Assembly (NCBI RefSeq): GCF_932526225.1
Contig: NC_064041.1
Coordinates: forward strand, 16,491,888 to 16,555,887
Direction of reading: 5' to 3'
From: Nematostella vectensis
Lineage: Eukaryota; Cnidaria; Anthozoa; Actiniaria; Edwardsiidae
Length of the DNA: 64,000 bases
Every line of letters begins with the position of its first letter. The stretch's first letter is position 1. The position numbers and the translations under genes are program-made. Below, one piece after another: positions 24,701 to 39,700 of this stretch. Under the pieces are notes generated by a model, which saw only the letters and a list, made by a program, of their open reading frames with translations, made no database searches and was not told the origin of the DNA.

Positions 24701-27700
24701 CTGAGTGATGGGGGAAGGAGGGAGAACTGAGTAATGAGGGGAGGGAGGGGACACTGAGTGATGGAGGGGAGGTAGGGGGCACTGAGTGATGAAGGGGAGG
24801 GAGGGGGCACTGAGTGATGAAGGGGAGGGAGGGGGCACTGAGTGATGGGGGGAGGGAGGGGGCACTGAATGATGGGGGAGGGAGGGGGCACTGAGTGATG
24901 GGGGGAGGGAGGGGGCACTGAGTGATGGGGGGAGGGAAGAGGCACTGAGTGATGAGGGGGAGGGAGGGGGGACTGAATGATGGGGGAAGGGAGGGGGCAC
25001 TGAGTGATGGGGGAGGGAGGGGGGCACTGAATGATGGGGGGAGGGAGGGGGCACTGAGTGATGAAGGAGAGGGAGGGGGCACTGAGTGATGAAGGAGAGG
25101 GAGGGGGCACTGAGTGATGGGGGAGGGAGGGGGCACTGAGTGATGGGGGAGGGAGGGGGCACTGAGTGATGGGGGAGGGAGGGGGCACTGAGTGATGGGG
25201 AGGGAGGGGGCACTGAATGATGGAGGTGAGGGAGGGGGCACTGAGTGATTGGGGGGGGGGAGGGAGGGGGCACTGAGTGATGTGGGAAAGGGGGTACCAA
25301 GTGATCTAAATGGTATTTTTACAATACTCTACCTTGTATGTAAGGTAGGTGAGGTAGGGAAGGGGTGCAGGGATGATATTCACGGCTGTGTTTTCTGTTC
25401 TACTAGCGCCATCACCAACATAGTGTTCACCCTGTTCTTTCCGTTCATCCCGTGGATTTTGCAGCTGATTCTGTTTGGATGGTTTGTCTCTGTGTTGGTG
25501 TATCCTTTAGCACCATGTGCTCTCAGGGCATCTTGCCCTAACAGATGCGACTTTTGGAAGGCAAACCCAAGAGTGCTTCTACTTTTGGCTACAAATTCAG
25601 AACAAGAAAAAGCAATATATTTCATGCTACGCCTATAGCCAAATTTTTTTGTCAGAAAGAGCATATTTTCATCGAACAAAGTTTGTGAAATTAATGATTG
25701 CACTTGCATCTTTCATTGAGTTAATTTAGTGACTGTTACTTTTACCTCAAGTTTTTGGACCCTTGACTTGGCTCCTTAGTTTCCTGGTGACATCAGGAGC
25801 TACTGTCTACAAAAATGTGGATGGCAACGGAACCACAGGCTCTACCTGCTCGACACCAGTATGTCAATGTTGTGACTTGTGTTTTTTAAAGGTCACATGT
25901 TGTGACTTGTGTTTTTGATATATATATCATATGTTGTGACTTGTGTATAGTATAAGGTTACAGATTTTTGGGAAAAAAAGAGTTAACAGTTAACAGTTTT
26001 TTTTTGTGCTTTGATGTATAGGGCATTGTGACACAGACAGGAGTCAGCAGTAACATCACATGCCAATATATCAACTTCGCAGACAATGAGTAAGTATAAG
26101 AAGTTAAGAATTTGATGTTTGTCTGGTCTGTACCTATATAATGAGTAAGTATAGGAAGTTTAAGACCAAAATATGGGCCACTGAAGCACTGTTTAATACT
26201 ATTTCTAACCTCTCTTACCTATTTCTAACCTCTCTTACCTATTTCTAACCTTTCTATCCTTTTTCCATATTATCATTAATGTGCCCCAATCTAATGTTTA
26301 TATTCCCTTATCATGTGTGCCCCAATCTAATGTTTATATTCCCTTATCATGCGTGTCCCAATCTAATGTTTATATTCCCTTATCATGTGTGCCCCAATCT
26401 AATGTTGATATTCCCTTATCATGCGTGCCCCAATCTAATGTTGATATTCCCTTATCATGTGTGCCCCAATCTAATGTTGATATTCCCTTATCATGTGTGC
26501 CCCAATCTAATGTTTATATTCCCTTATCATGTGTGCCCCAATCTAATGTTGATATTCCCTTATCATGCGTGCCCCAATCTAATGTTGATATTCCCTTATC
26601 ATGTGTGCCCCAATCTAATGTTTATATTCCCTTATCATGTGTGCCCTAATCTAATGTTTATATTCCCTTATCATGTGTGCCCCAATCTAATGTTTATATT
26701 CCCTTATCATGTGTGCCCCAATCTAATGTTCATATTCCCTTATCATGCGTGCCCCAATCTAATGTTGATATTCCCTTATCATGTGTGCCCCAATCTAATG
26801 TTGATATTCCCTTATCATGCGTGCCCCAATCTAATGTTGATATTCCCTTATCATGTGTGCCCCAATCTAATGTTGATATTCCCTTATCATGTGTGCCCCA
26901 ATCTAATGTTTATATTCCCTTATCATGTGTGCCCCAATCTAATGTTTATATTCCCTTATCATGTGTGCCCCAATCTAATGTTTATATTCCCTTATCATGT
27001 GTGCCCCAATCTAATGTTCATATTCCCTTATCATGCGTGCCCCAATCTAATGTTGATATTCCCTTATCATGCGTGCCCTAATCTAATGTTGATATTCCCT
27101 TATCATGTGTGCCCCAATCTAATGTTGATATTCCCTTATCATGTGTGCCCCAATCTAATGTTTATATTCCCTTATCATGTGTGCCCTAATCTAATGTTTG
27201 TATTCCCTTATCATGTGTGCCCTAATCTAATGTTTATATTCCCTTATCATGCGTGCTCCAATCTAATGTTGATATTCCCTTATCATGTGTGCCCCAATCT
27301 AATGTTGATATTCCTTATCATGTGTGCCCCAATCTAATGTTTATATTCCCTTATCATGCGTGCCCCAATCTAATGTTTTATATTCCCTTATCATGTGTGC
27401 CCCAATCTAATGTTTATATTCCCTTATCATGTGTGCCCCAATCTAATGTTGATATTCCTTATCATGTGTGCCCCCAATCTAATGTTGATATTCCCTTATC
27501 ATGTGTGCCCCAATCTAATGTTGATATTCCCTTATCATGTGTGCCCCCAATCTAATGTTGATATTCCCTTATCATGTGTGCCCCAATCTAATGTTTATAT
27601 TCCCTTATCATGCGTGCCCCAATCTAATGTTTATATTCCCTTATCATGTGTGCCCCAATCTAATGTTTATATTCCCTTATCATGTGTGCCCCAATCTAAT

Positions 27701-30700
27701 GTTGATATTCCCTTATCATGTGTGCCCCAATCTAATGTTGATATTCCCTTATCATGTGTGCCCCAATCTAATGTTCATATTCCCTTATCATGCCGTGCCC
27801 CAATCTAATGTTGATATTCCCTTATCATGTGTGCCCCAATCTAATGTTTATATTCCCTTATCATGTGTGCCCCAATCTAATGTTTATATTCCCTTATCAT
27901 GTGTGCCCCAATCTAATGTTGATATTCCCTTATCATGCGTGCCCCAATCTAATGTTGATATTCCTTATCATGTGTGCCCCAATCTAATGTTGATATTCCC
28001 TTATCATGCGTGCCCCAATCTAATGTTGATATTCCCTTATCATGTGTGCCCCAATCTAATGTTGATATTCCCTTATCATGTGTGCCCCAATCTAATGTTT
28101 ATATTCCCTTATCATGTGTGCCCCAATCTATGTTCATATTCCCTTATCATGTGTGCCCTAATCTAATGTTGATATTCCCTTATCATGCGTGCCCTAATCT
28201 AATGTTGATATTCCCTTATCATGTGTGCCCCAATCTAATGTTGATATTCCCTTATCATGTGTGCCCCAATCTAATGTTTATATTCCCTTATCATGTGTGC
28301 CCTAATCTAATGTTTATATTCCCTTATCATGTGTGCCCTAATCTAATGTTTATATTCCCTTATCATGCGTGCTCCAATCTAATGTTGATATTCCCTTATC
28401 ATGTGTGCCCCAATCTAATGTTGATATTCCCTTATCATGTGTGCCCCAATCTAATGTTTATATTCCCTTATCATGCGTGCCCCAATCTAATGTTGATATT
28501 CCCTTATCATGTGTGCCCCAATCTAATGTTGATATTCCCTTATCATGTGTGCCCCAATCTAATGTTGATATTCCCTTATCATGTGTGCCCCAATCTAATG
28601 TTTATATTCCCTTATCATGTGTGCCCTAATCTAATGTTGATATTCCCTTATCATGCGTGCCCTAATCTAATGTTTATATTCCCTTATCATGTGTGCCCTA
28701 ATCTAATGTTGATATTCCCTTATCATGCGTGCCCTAATCTAATGTTGATATTCCCTTATCATGTGTGCCCCAATCTAATGTTGATATTCCCTTATCATGT
28801 GTGCCCCAATCTAATGTTTATATTCCCTTATCATGTGTGCCCTAATCTAATGTTTGTATTCCCTTATCATGTGTGCCCCAATCTAATGTTGATATTCCCT
28901 TATCATGTGTGCCCCAATCTAATGTTTATATTCCCTTATCATGTGTGCCCCAATCTAATGTTCATATTCCCTTATCATGTGTGCCCCAATCTAATGTTTA
29001 TATTCCCTTATCATGTGTGCCCCAATCTAATGTTGATATTCCCTTATCATGTGTGCCCCAATCTAATGTTGATATTCCCTTATCATGTGTGCCCCAATCT
29101 AATGTTGATATTCCCTTATCATGTGTGCCCCAATCTAATGTTGATATTCCCTTATCATGTGTGTCCCAATCTAATGCTGATATTCCCTTATCATGTGTGT
29201 CCCAATCTAATGTTCATATTCCCTTATCATGTGTGCCCCAATCTAATGTTCATATTCCCTTATCATGTGTGCCCCAATCTAATGTTCATATTCCCTTATC
29301 ATGTGTGCCCCAATCTAATGTTGATATTCCCTTATCATGTGTGCCCTAATCTAATGTTGATATTCCCTTATCATGTGTGCCCCAATCTAATGTTCATATT
29401 CCCTTATCATGTGTGCCCCAATCTAATGTTCATATTCCCTTATCATGTGTGCCCCAATCTAATGTTGATATTCCCTTATCATGTGTGCCCTAATCTAATG
29501 TTGATATTCCCTTATCATGTGTGCCCCAATCTAATGTTGATATTCCCTTATCATGTGTGCCCCAATCTAATGTTTATATTCCCTTATCATGTGTGCCCCA
29601 ATCTAATGTTGATATTCCCTTATCATGCGTGCCCCAATCTAATGTTGATATTCCCTTATCATGTGTGCCCCAATCTAATGTTTATATTCCCTTATCATGT
29701 GTGCCCCAATCTAATGTTCATATTCCCTTATCATGTGTGCCCCAATCTAATGTTGATATTCCCTTATCATGTGTGCCCCAATCTAATGTTTATATTCCCT
29801 TATCATGTGTGCCCCAATCTAATGTTTATATTCCCTTATCATGTGTGCCCCAATCTAATGTTGATATTCCCTTATCATGTGTGCCCCAATCTAATGTTCA
29901 TATTCCCTTATCATGTGTGCCCCAATCTAATGTTGATATTCCCTTATCATGTGTGCCCCAATCTAATGTTCATATTCCCTTATCATGTGTGCCCCAATCT
30001 AATGTTGATATTCCCTTATCATGTGTGCCCCAATCTAATGTTCATATTCCCTTATCATGTGTGCCCCAATCTAATGTTGATATTCCCTGATCATGTGTGC
30101 CCCAATCTAATGTTGATATTCCCTTATCATGTGTGCCCCAATCTAATGTTGATATTCCCTTATCATGTGTGCCCCAATCTAATGTTCATATTCCCTTATC
30201 ATGTGTGCCCCAATCTAATGTTGATATTCCCTTATCATGTGTGCCCCAATCTAATGTTTATATTCCCTTATCATGTGTGCCCCAATCTAATGTTTATATT
30301 CCCTGATCATGCGTGTCCCAATCTAATGTTTATATTCCCTTATCATGTGTGCCCTAATCTAATGTTCATATTCCCTTATCATGTGTGCCCCAATCTAATG
30401 TTGATATTCCCTTATCATGCGTGTCCCAATCTAATGTTGATATTCCCTTATCATGTGTGCCCCAATCTAATGTTGATATTCCCTTATCATGTGTGCCCCA
30501 ATCTAATGTTGATATTCCCTTATCATGCGTGCCCCAATCTAATGTTGATATTCCCTTATCATGTGTGCCCCAATCTAATGTTTATATTCCCTTATCATGT
30601 GTGCCCCAATCTAATGTTTATATTCCCTTATCATGTGTGCCCCAATGTAATGTTGATATTCCCTTATCATGCGTGCCCCAATCTAATGTTGATATTCCCT

Positions 30701-33700
30701 TATCATGTGTGCCCCAATCTAATGTTGATATTCCCTTATCATGTGTGCCCCAATCTAATGTTGATATTCCCTTATCATGTGTGCCCCAATCTAATGTTGA
30801 TATTCCCTTATCATGTGTGCCCCAATCTAATGTTGATTTTCCCTTATCATGTGTGCCCCAATCTAATGTTTATATTCCCTTATCATGTGTGCCCTAATCT
30901 AATGTTGATATTCCCTTATCATGCGTGCCCTAATCTAATGTTGATATTCCCTTATCATGTGTGCCCCAATCTAATGTTGATATTCCCTTATCATGTGTGC
31001 CCCAATCTAATGTTTATATTCCCTTATCATGTGTGCCCTAATCTAATGTTTGTATTCCCTTATCATGTGTGCCCTAATCTAATGTTTATATTCCCTTATC
31101 ATGTGTGCCCCAATCTAATGTTGATATTCCCTTATTATGTGTGCCCCAATCTAATGTTGATATTCCCTTATCATGTGTGCCCCAATCTAATGTTGATATT
31201 CCCTTATCATGTGTGCCCCAATCTAATGTTTATATTCCCTTATCATGTGTGCCCTAATCTAATGTTGATATTCCCTTATCATGCGTGCCCTAATCTAATG
31301 TTTATATTCCCTTATCATGTGTGCCCTAATCTAATGTTGATATTCCCTTATCATGCGTGCCCTAATCTAATGTTGATATTCCCTTATCATGTGTGCCCCA
31401 ATCTAATGTTGATATTCCCTTATCATGTGTGCCCCAATCTAATGTTTATATTCCCTTATCATGTGTGCCCTAATCTAATGTTTGTATTCCCTTATCATGT
31501 GTGCCCCAATCTAATGTTGATATTCCCTTATCATGTGTGCCCCAATCTAATGTTTATATTCCCTTATCATGTGTGCCCCAATCTAATGTTGATATTCCCT
31601 TATCATGCGTGCCCTAATCTAATGTTGATATTCCCTTATCATGTGTGCCCCAATCTAATGTTGATATTCCCTTATCATGTGTGCCCCAATCTAATGTTGA
31701 TATTCCCTTATCATGTGTGCCCTAATCTAATGTTTATATTCCCTTATCATGTGTGCCCTAATCTAATGTTTATATTCCCTTATCATGCGTGCTCCAATCT
31801 AATGTTGATATTCCCTTATCATGTGTGCCCCAATCTAATGTTGATATTCCCTTATCATGTGTGCCCCAATCTAATGTTTATATTCCCTTATCATGCGTGC
31901 CCCAATCTAATGTTTATATTCCCTTATCATGTGTGCCCCAATCTAATGTTTATATTCCCTTATCATGTGTGCCCCAATCTAATGTTGATATTCCCTTATC
32001 ATGTGTGCCCCAATCTAATGTTGATATTCCCTTATCATGTGTGCCCCAATCTAATGTTCATATTCCCTTATCATGCGTGCCCCAATCTAATGTTGATATT
32101 CCCTTATCATGTGTGCCCCAATCTAATGTTTATATTCCCTTATCATGTGTGCCCCAATCTAATGTTTATATTCCCTTATCATGTGTGCCCCAATCTAATG
32201 TTCATATTCCCTTATCATGCGTGCCCCAATCTAATGTTGATATTCCCTTATCATGTGTGCCCCAATCTAATGTTGATATTCCCTTATCATGCGTGCCCCA
32301 ATCTAATGTTGATATTCCCTTATCATGTGTGCCCCAATCTAATGTTGATATTCCCTTATCATGTGTGCCCCAATCTAATGTTTATATTCCCTTATCATGT
32401 GTGCCCCAATCTAATGTTCATATTCCCTTATCATGTGTGCCCCAATCTAATGTTGATATTCCCTTATCATGTGTGCCCCAATCTAATGTTTATATTCCCT
32501 TATCATGCGTGCCCCAATCTAATGTTTATATTCCCTTATCATGTGTGCCCCAATCTAATGTTGATATTCCCTTATCATGTGTGCCCCAATCTAATGTTGA
32601 TATTCCCTTATCATGTGTGCCCCAATCTAATGTTGATATTCCCTTATCATGTGTGCCCCAATCTAATGTTTATATTCCCTTATCATGTGTGCCCCAATCT
32701 AATCTTCATATTCCCTTATCATGTGTGCCCCAATCGAATGTTCATATTCCCTTATCATGCGTGCCCCAATCTAATGTTGATATTCCCTTATCATGTGTGC
32801 CCCAATCTAATGTTTATATTCCCTTATCATGTGTGCCCCAATCTAATGTTGATATTCCCTTATCATGTGTGCCCCAATCTAATGTTCATATTCCCTTATC
32901 ATGTGTGCCCCAATCTAATGTTTATATTCCCTGATCATGCGTGTCCCAATCTAATGTTTATATTCCCTTATCATGTGTGCCCCAATCTAATGTTTATATT
33001 CCCTTATCATGTGTGCCCCAATCTAATGTTGATATTCCCTTATCATGTGTGCCCCAATCTAATGTTTATATTCCCTTATCATGTGTGCCCCAATCTAATG
33101 TTGATATTCCCTTATCATGTGTGCCCCAATCTAATGTTTATATTCCCTTATCATGTGTGTCCCAATCTAATGTTGATATTCCCTTATCATGTGTGCCCCA
33201 ATCTAATGTTGATATTCCCTTATCATGTGTGCCCCAATCTAATGTTTATATTCCCTTATCATGTGTGCCCCAATCTAATGTTTATATTCCCTTATCATGT
33301 GTGCCCCAATCTAATGTTGATATTCCCTTATCATGTGTGCCCCAATCTAATGTTGATATTCCCTTATCATGTGTGCCCCAATCTAATGTTGATATTCCCT
33401 TATCATGTGTGCCCCAATCTAATGTTGATATTCCCTTATCATGTGTGCCCCAATCTAATGTTTATATTCCCTTATCATGTGTGCCCCAATCTAATGTTTA
33501 TATTCCCTTATCATGTGTGCCCCAATCTAATGTTGATATTCCCTTATCATGCGTGTCCCAATCTAATGTTTATATTCCCTTATCATGTGTGCCCCAATCT
33601 AATGTTGATATTCCCTTATCATGTGTGCCCCAATCTAATGTTCATATTCCCTTATCATGTGTGCCCCAATCTAATGTTTATATTCCCTTATCATGTGTGC

Positions 33701-36700
33701 CCCAATCTAATGTTTATATTCCCTGATCATGTGTGCCCTAATCTAATGTTGATATTCCCTTATCATGTGTGTCCCAATCTAATGTTTATATTCCCTTATC
33801 ATGTGTGTCCCAATCTAATGTTTATATTCCCTGATCATGTGTGCCCCAATCTAATGTTCATATTCCCTTATCATGTGTGCCCCAATCTAATGTTTATATT
33901 CCCTTATCATGTGTGCCCCAATCTAATGTTGATATTCCCTTATCATGTGTGCCCCAATCTAATGTTGATATTCCCTTATCATGTGTGCCCCAATCTAATG
34001 TTGATATTCCCTTATCATGTGTGCCCCAATCTAATGTTGATATTCCCTTATCATGTGTGTCCCAATCTAATGCTGATATTCCCTTATCATGTGTGTCCCA
34101 ATCTAATGTTCATATTCCCTTATCATGTGTGCCCCAATCTAATGTTCATATTCCCTTATCATGTGTGCCCCAATCTAATGTTGATATTCCCTTATCATGT
34201 GTGCCCCAATCTAATGTTGATATTCCCTTATCATGTGTGCCCTAATCTAATGTTGATATTCCCTTATCATGTGTGCCCCAATCTAATGTTCATATTCCCT
34301 TATCATGTGTGCCCCAATCTAATGTTCATATTCCCTTATCATGTGTGCCCCAATCTAATGTTGATATTCCCTTATCATGTGTGCCCTAATCTAATGTTGA
34401 TATTCCCTTATCATGTGTGCCCCAATCTAATGTTGATATTCCCTTATCATGTGTGCCCCAATCTAATGTTTATATTCCCTTATCATGTGTGCCCCAATCT
34501 AATGTTGATATTCCCTTATCATGCGTGCCCCAATCTAATGTTGATATTCCCTTATCATGTGTGCCCCAATCTAATGTTTATATTCCCTTATCATGTGTGC
34601 CCCAATCTAATGTTCATATTCCCTTATCATGTGTGCCCCAATCTAATGTTGATATTCCCTTATCATGTGTGCCCCAATCTAATGTTTATATTCCCTTATC
34701 ATGTGTGCCCCAATCTAATGTTTATATTCCCTTATCATGTGTGCCCCAATCTAATGTTGATATTCCCTTATCATGTGTGCCCCAATCTAATGTTCATATT
34801 CCCTTATCATGTGTGCCCCAATCTAATGTTGATATTCCCTTATCATGTGTGCCCCAATCTAATGTTGATATTCCCTTATCATGTGTGCCCCAATCTAATG
34901 TTGATATTCCCTTATCATGTGTGCCCCAATCTAATGTTCATATTCCCTTATCATGTGTGCCCCAATCTAATGTTGATATTCCCTGATCATGTGTGCCCCA
35001 ATCTAATGTTGATATTCCCTTATCATGTGTGCCCCAATCTAATGTTGATATTCCCTTATCATGTGTGCCCCAATCTAATGTTCATATTCCCTTATCATGT
35101 GTGCCCCAATCTAATGTTGATATTCCCTTATCATGTGTGCCCCAATCTAATGTTTATATTCCCTTATCATGTGTGCCCCAATCTAATGTTTATATTCCCT
35201 GATCATGCGTGTCCCAATCTAATGTTTATATTCCCTTATCATGTGTGCCCTAATCTAATGTTCATATTCCCTTATCATGTGTGCCCCAATCTAATGTTGA
35301 TATTCCCTTATCATGCGTGTCCCAATCTAATGTTGATATTCCCTTATCATGTGTGCCCCAATCTAATGTTTATATTCCCTTATCATGTGTGCCCCAATCT
35401 AATGTTGATATTCCCTTATCATGTGTGCCCCAATCTAATGTTGATATTCCCTTATCATGTGTGCCCCAATCTAATGTTGATATTCCCTTATCATGTGTGC
35501 CCCAATCTAATGTTGATATTCCCTTATCATGTGTGCCCCAATCTAATGTTGATATTCCCTTATCATGTGTGCCCCAATCTAATGTTGATATTCCCTTATC
35601 ATGTGTGCCCCAATCTAATGTTGATATTCCCTTATCATGTGTGCCCCAATCTAATGTTCATATTCCCTTATCATGTGTGCCCTAATCTAATGTTTATATT
35701 CCCTTATCATGCGTGCCCTAATCTAATGTTTGTATTCCCTTATCATGCGTGCCCTAATCTAATGTTTGTATTCCCTAATAATGTTCATGAGTTAAGTCTG
35801 TCCTTACCTGTCGTTAACCCCTCTCTTTCTAGTCACGTGTTCCGCATGCAAGTGTACCACTTGTTCGGATGGTTTTGGATCATGAACTTCATCATCGCCC
35901 TTGGCCAGTGTGTTCTTGCAGGCGCCTTCGCCTCCTACTACTGGGCCTTTGACAAGAAAAACGTAAGTACACAACATCTCACTAAACCATGGTCACCCAT
36001 TGGCTCAATACATGTCATGTGATCGCGAATGTGATATACCATTGGCTCGTTAATTTCATGTGATCGCGAATATGATTTCCCATTGGCTCAAGACGTGTCA
36101 TGTGATTGCTACTGTGATCTCCCATTGGCTCAATACATGTCATGTGATCGCAAAATGTGATCTCCCATTCATCAAAAATGTAATATTCTGTTCTAACACC
36201 GAAATATAGACAATAAACACAATTTCGCTTGGAGAATTGTGTATTTGTTCGTTTGTAGGATAACATACACATTCTACACATGTTGATATTGATAATAGTA
36301 TAAATACAAATATAAATGGAAATGTCATACAATGTTAGTAATCCATGAAAAAAAAAAAAACTAACCGGTGTGTCAGGCAGGCCAGGAAAACCGCTGAAAA
36401 ACTATATATGAAAAATTCTTAGTAGACCTGCATCGGGCCGAGTTATAACTTCAGATCACCCGACAGGAGAAAAAATAATGCTGACCATGCAATGGATTTG
36501 GCAAATTCTATGCGCTCTTTAAACTTCATTTCTTAAGATTTTGACGCAGATGACACTAAACAGCGTGGGAATTTAATAAGTCACTGTTTGCCACTTTACA
36601 TAGAGGTTTTGAAGCTGCGCCGGACTTGATGCTATGAAGGCCGTAGTTTGAAGTATCACTGATGACATCTTTGAGATACTTCTTTCTAACCCTTTTAGAA

Positions 36701-39700
36701 TACGAAATACCTAATGACTCGTGGAAGTATTCACCGTTCTTGGTACTCACGATTCTCCTCGTAACTGTCACGTCTGATGAAGAACTATCTGTCAAGCGAT
36801 TAAGTAAGCGCTCAGTTATAGCGACAGCACAACAGAAATTGCCTGTCCTTGCAAACCCTGATTTGCGACCTTCTCTGTCCTTGCAAACCCTGATTTGCGA
36901 CCTTCTCTGTCCTTGCAAACCCTGATTTGCGACCTTCTCTGTCCTTGCAAACCCTGATTTGCGACCTTCTCTATCCTTGCAAACCCTGATTTGCGACCTT
37001 CTCTGTCCTTGCAAACCCTGATTTGCGACCTTCTCTGTCCTTGCAAACCCTGATTTGCGACCTACTCTGTCCTTGCAAACTCTGATTTGCGACCTTCTCT
37101 GTCCTTGCAAACCCTGATTTGCGACCTTCTCTGTACTGGTCGTTTTTGCGTCTAGGAACATTGATAGCCATCTGAATTGGGATATCGAAAGGATAGCAAG
37201 ATAGCTCACTGGGCCAAAAAAAAAGCAGAATAACCGACTAAAGCAGCAAATGAAAATCTGATGTTGAGCTAAACTTGTGGCTCTGTATAAAAGAATCAGC
37301 TATTCTCTTGACCTAATCAACTGAAAACGTTTCTTTAGATATTGAACTGGTCTAGCTAGCTTCCTTTTTACACCTTAGTGTGACAAAAGGTTGTCCGTAG
37401 AAATCTACCGGCCAATATGTTGGCCTATCTTATGCTATATACCTCTGTCTCTGCTGCGGAAACACCTGTGCAGATTTCTGTGTAAGATGCGTGATATATA
37501 AGGCAACATGGATCGGCTTGGCGGGCATCACTATATCCACTGTGCCGAGCCCACAACATGGATTGGCTTGGCGGGCATCACTATATCAACTAAGCCGAGC
37601 CCACAACATGGATCGGCTTGGCGGGCATCACTATATCCACTGAGCCGAGCCCACAACATGGACCGGCTTGGCGGGCATCACTATATCCACTGAGCCGACA
37701 ACACCATCTCTCCCAACCAAGTCTGTACTTCTGTACTTCTGGACTGGCCTTAGATGCCAATTGGAGGTCCCTTAGGTCTGGTGTAAGATTCTCAAAATGA
37801 ATGTACTTCAAAGCTGGCTCCTTCCATATGCCCTGATTCAGATATGCCTGTAATGACAAGACAATAAAAAACAAAACTATAGTAGGGTATATTTCGTACT
37901 GGGGGTGGGCAGGCAATTTTGCAAAACCCTGGGCTAAAAAAATTTGAACCATCCCCCCCCCCCCGCCCCTCAAATCCAAGCCCAAAAATCGTGACCCCCT
38001 CCTGACCGGACGCCCAAAAAATTTGCAGCCCCAAATCCATTATTGTCCATCATTGTCCAATCCAGTATTATCCATTATTGTTATCACTGATTGACTAAAG
38101 TTTCCATATTTTAATGCATCTTATAATACTTTTGCATAACATGCGTTATAATTTACTCTTTTATGTTTTAATACATCTTGTTCTACTTGTGTATAACATG
38201 AGTTATAGTTTACTGTTTTATGTTTTAATACATCTTGTTCTACTTGTGTATAACATTCGTTATAGTTTACTCTTTTATGTTTTAATGCATCTTGTTCTAC
38301 TTGTGTATAACATTTGTTATAGTTTACTCTTTTATGTTTTAATACATCTTGTTCTACTTGTGTATAACATTCGTTACAGTTTACTCTTTTATGTTTTAAT
38401 ACATCTTGTTATACTTGTGTATAACATTCGTTATAGTTTACTCTTTTATGTTTTAATACATCTTGTTCTACTTGTGTATAACATGCGTTATAGTTTACTC
38501 TTTTATGTTTTAATGCATCTTGTTCTACTTGTGTATAATATTCGTTATAGTTTACTGTTTTATGTTTTAATACATCTTGTTCTACTTGTGTATAACATTC
38601 GTTATAGTTTACTCTTTTATGTTTTAATGCATCTTGTTCTACTTGTGTATAACATTCGTTATAATTTACTGTTTTATGTTTTAATACATCTTGTTCTACT
38701 TGTGTATAACATTCGTTATAGTTTACTCTTTTATGTTTTAATACATCTTGTTCTACTTGTGTATAACATTCGTTATAGTTTACTCTTTTATGTTTTAATA
38801 CATCTTGTTCTACTTGTGTATAACATTCGTTATAGTTTACTGTTTTATGTTTTAATACATCTTGTTCTACTTGTGTATAACATGCGTTATAGTTTACTGT
38901 TTTATGTTTTAATGCATCTTGTTCTACTTGTGTATAACATGCGTTACAGTTTACTGTTTTATGTTTTAATACATCTTGTTCTACTTGTGTATAACATTCG
39001 TTATAATTTACTCTTTTATGTTTTAATGCATCTTGTTCTACTTGTGTATAACATTCGTAATAGTTTACTCTTTTATGTTTTAATACATCTTGTTCTACTT
39101 GTGTATAACATTCGTTATAATTTACTCTTTTATGTTTTAATACATCTTGTTCTACTTGTTTTATAACATTCGTTACAGTTTACTGTTTTATGTTTTAATG
39201 CATCTTGTTCTACTTGTGTATAACATTCGTTATAGTTTACTCTTTTATGTTTTAATACATCTTGTTCTACTTGTGTATAACATGCGTTATAGTTTACTCT
39301 TTTATGTTTTAATACATCTTGTTCTACTTGTGTATAACATTCGTTATAGTTTACTCTTTTATGTTTTAATACATCTTGTTCTACTTGTGTATAACATTCG
39401 TTATAGTTTACTGTTTTATGTTTTAATACATCTTGTTCTACTTGTGTATAACATTCGTTACAGTTTACTCTTTTATGTTTTAATACATCTTGTTCTACTT
39501 GTGTATAACATTCGTTATAGTTTACTCTTTTATGTTTTAATACATCTTGTTCTACTTGTGTATAACATTCGTTATAGCTTACTCTTTTATGTTTTAATAC
39601 ATCTTGTTCTACTTGTGTATAACATGCGTTATAGTTTACTCTTTTATGTTTTAATGCATCTTGTTCTACTTGTGTATAACATGCGTTATAGTTTACTGTT

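Noticed and set aside
24461-25300. Proline/serine-rich minus-strand frames up to 279 codons
   Set aside because: Complement of the G-rich 26-29-bp array; includes antisense of exon 14 and shows no domain.
25752-25779. Alternative acceptor CTCAAG at 25751 for SLC44A exon 16
   Set aside because: It is in the wrong phase with exon 15 (phase 2), whereas TCCTTAG at 25779 restores the frame and removes nine extra residues unusual for the family.
27974-36022. 2,682-codon open frame (Cys-Pro-Asn-Leu-Met repeats) ending in the exon 18 coding sequence
   Set aside because: It is the 36-bp minisatellite read in a frame without stops. Intron retention from exon 17 would hit TAA at once (GAG TAA), and the 3' part is simply exon 18 of SLC44A.
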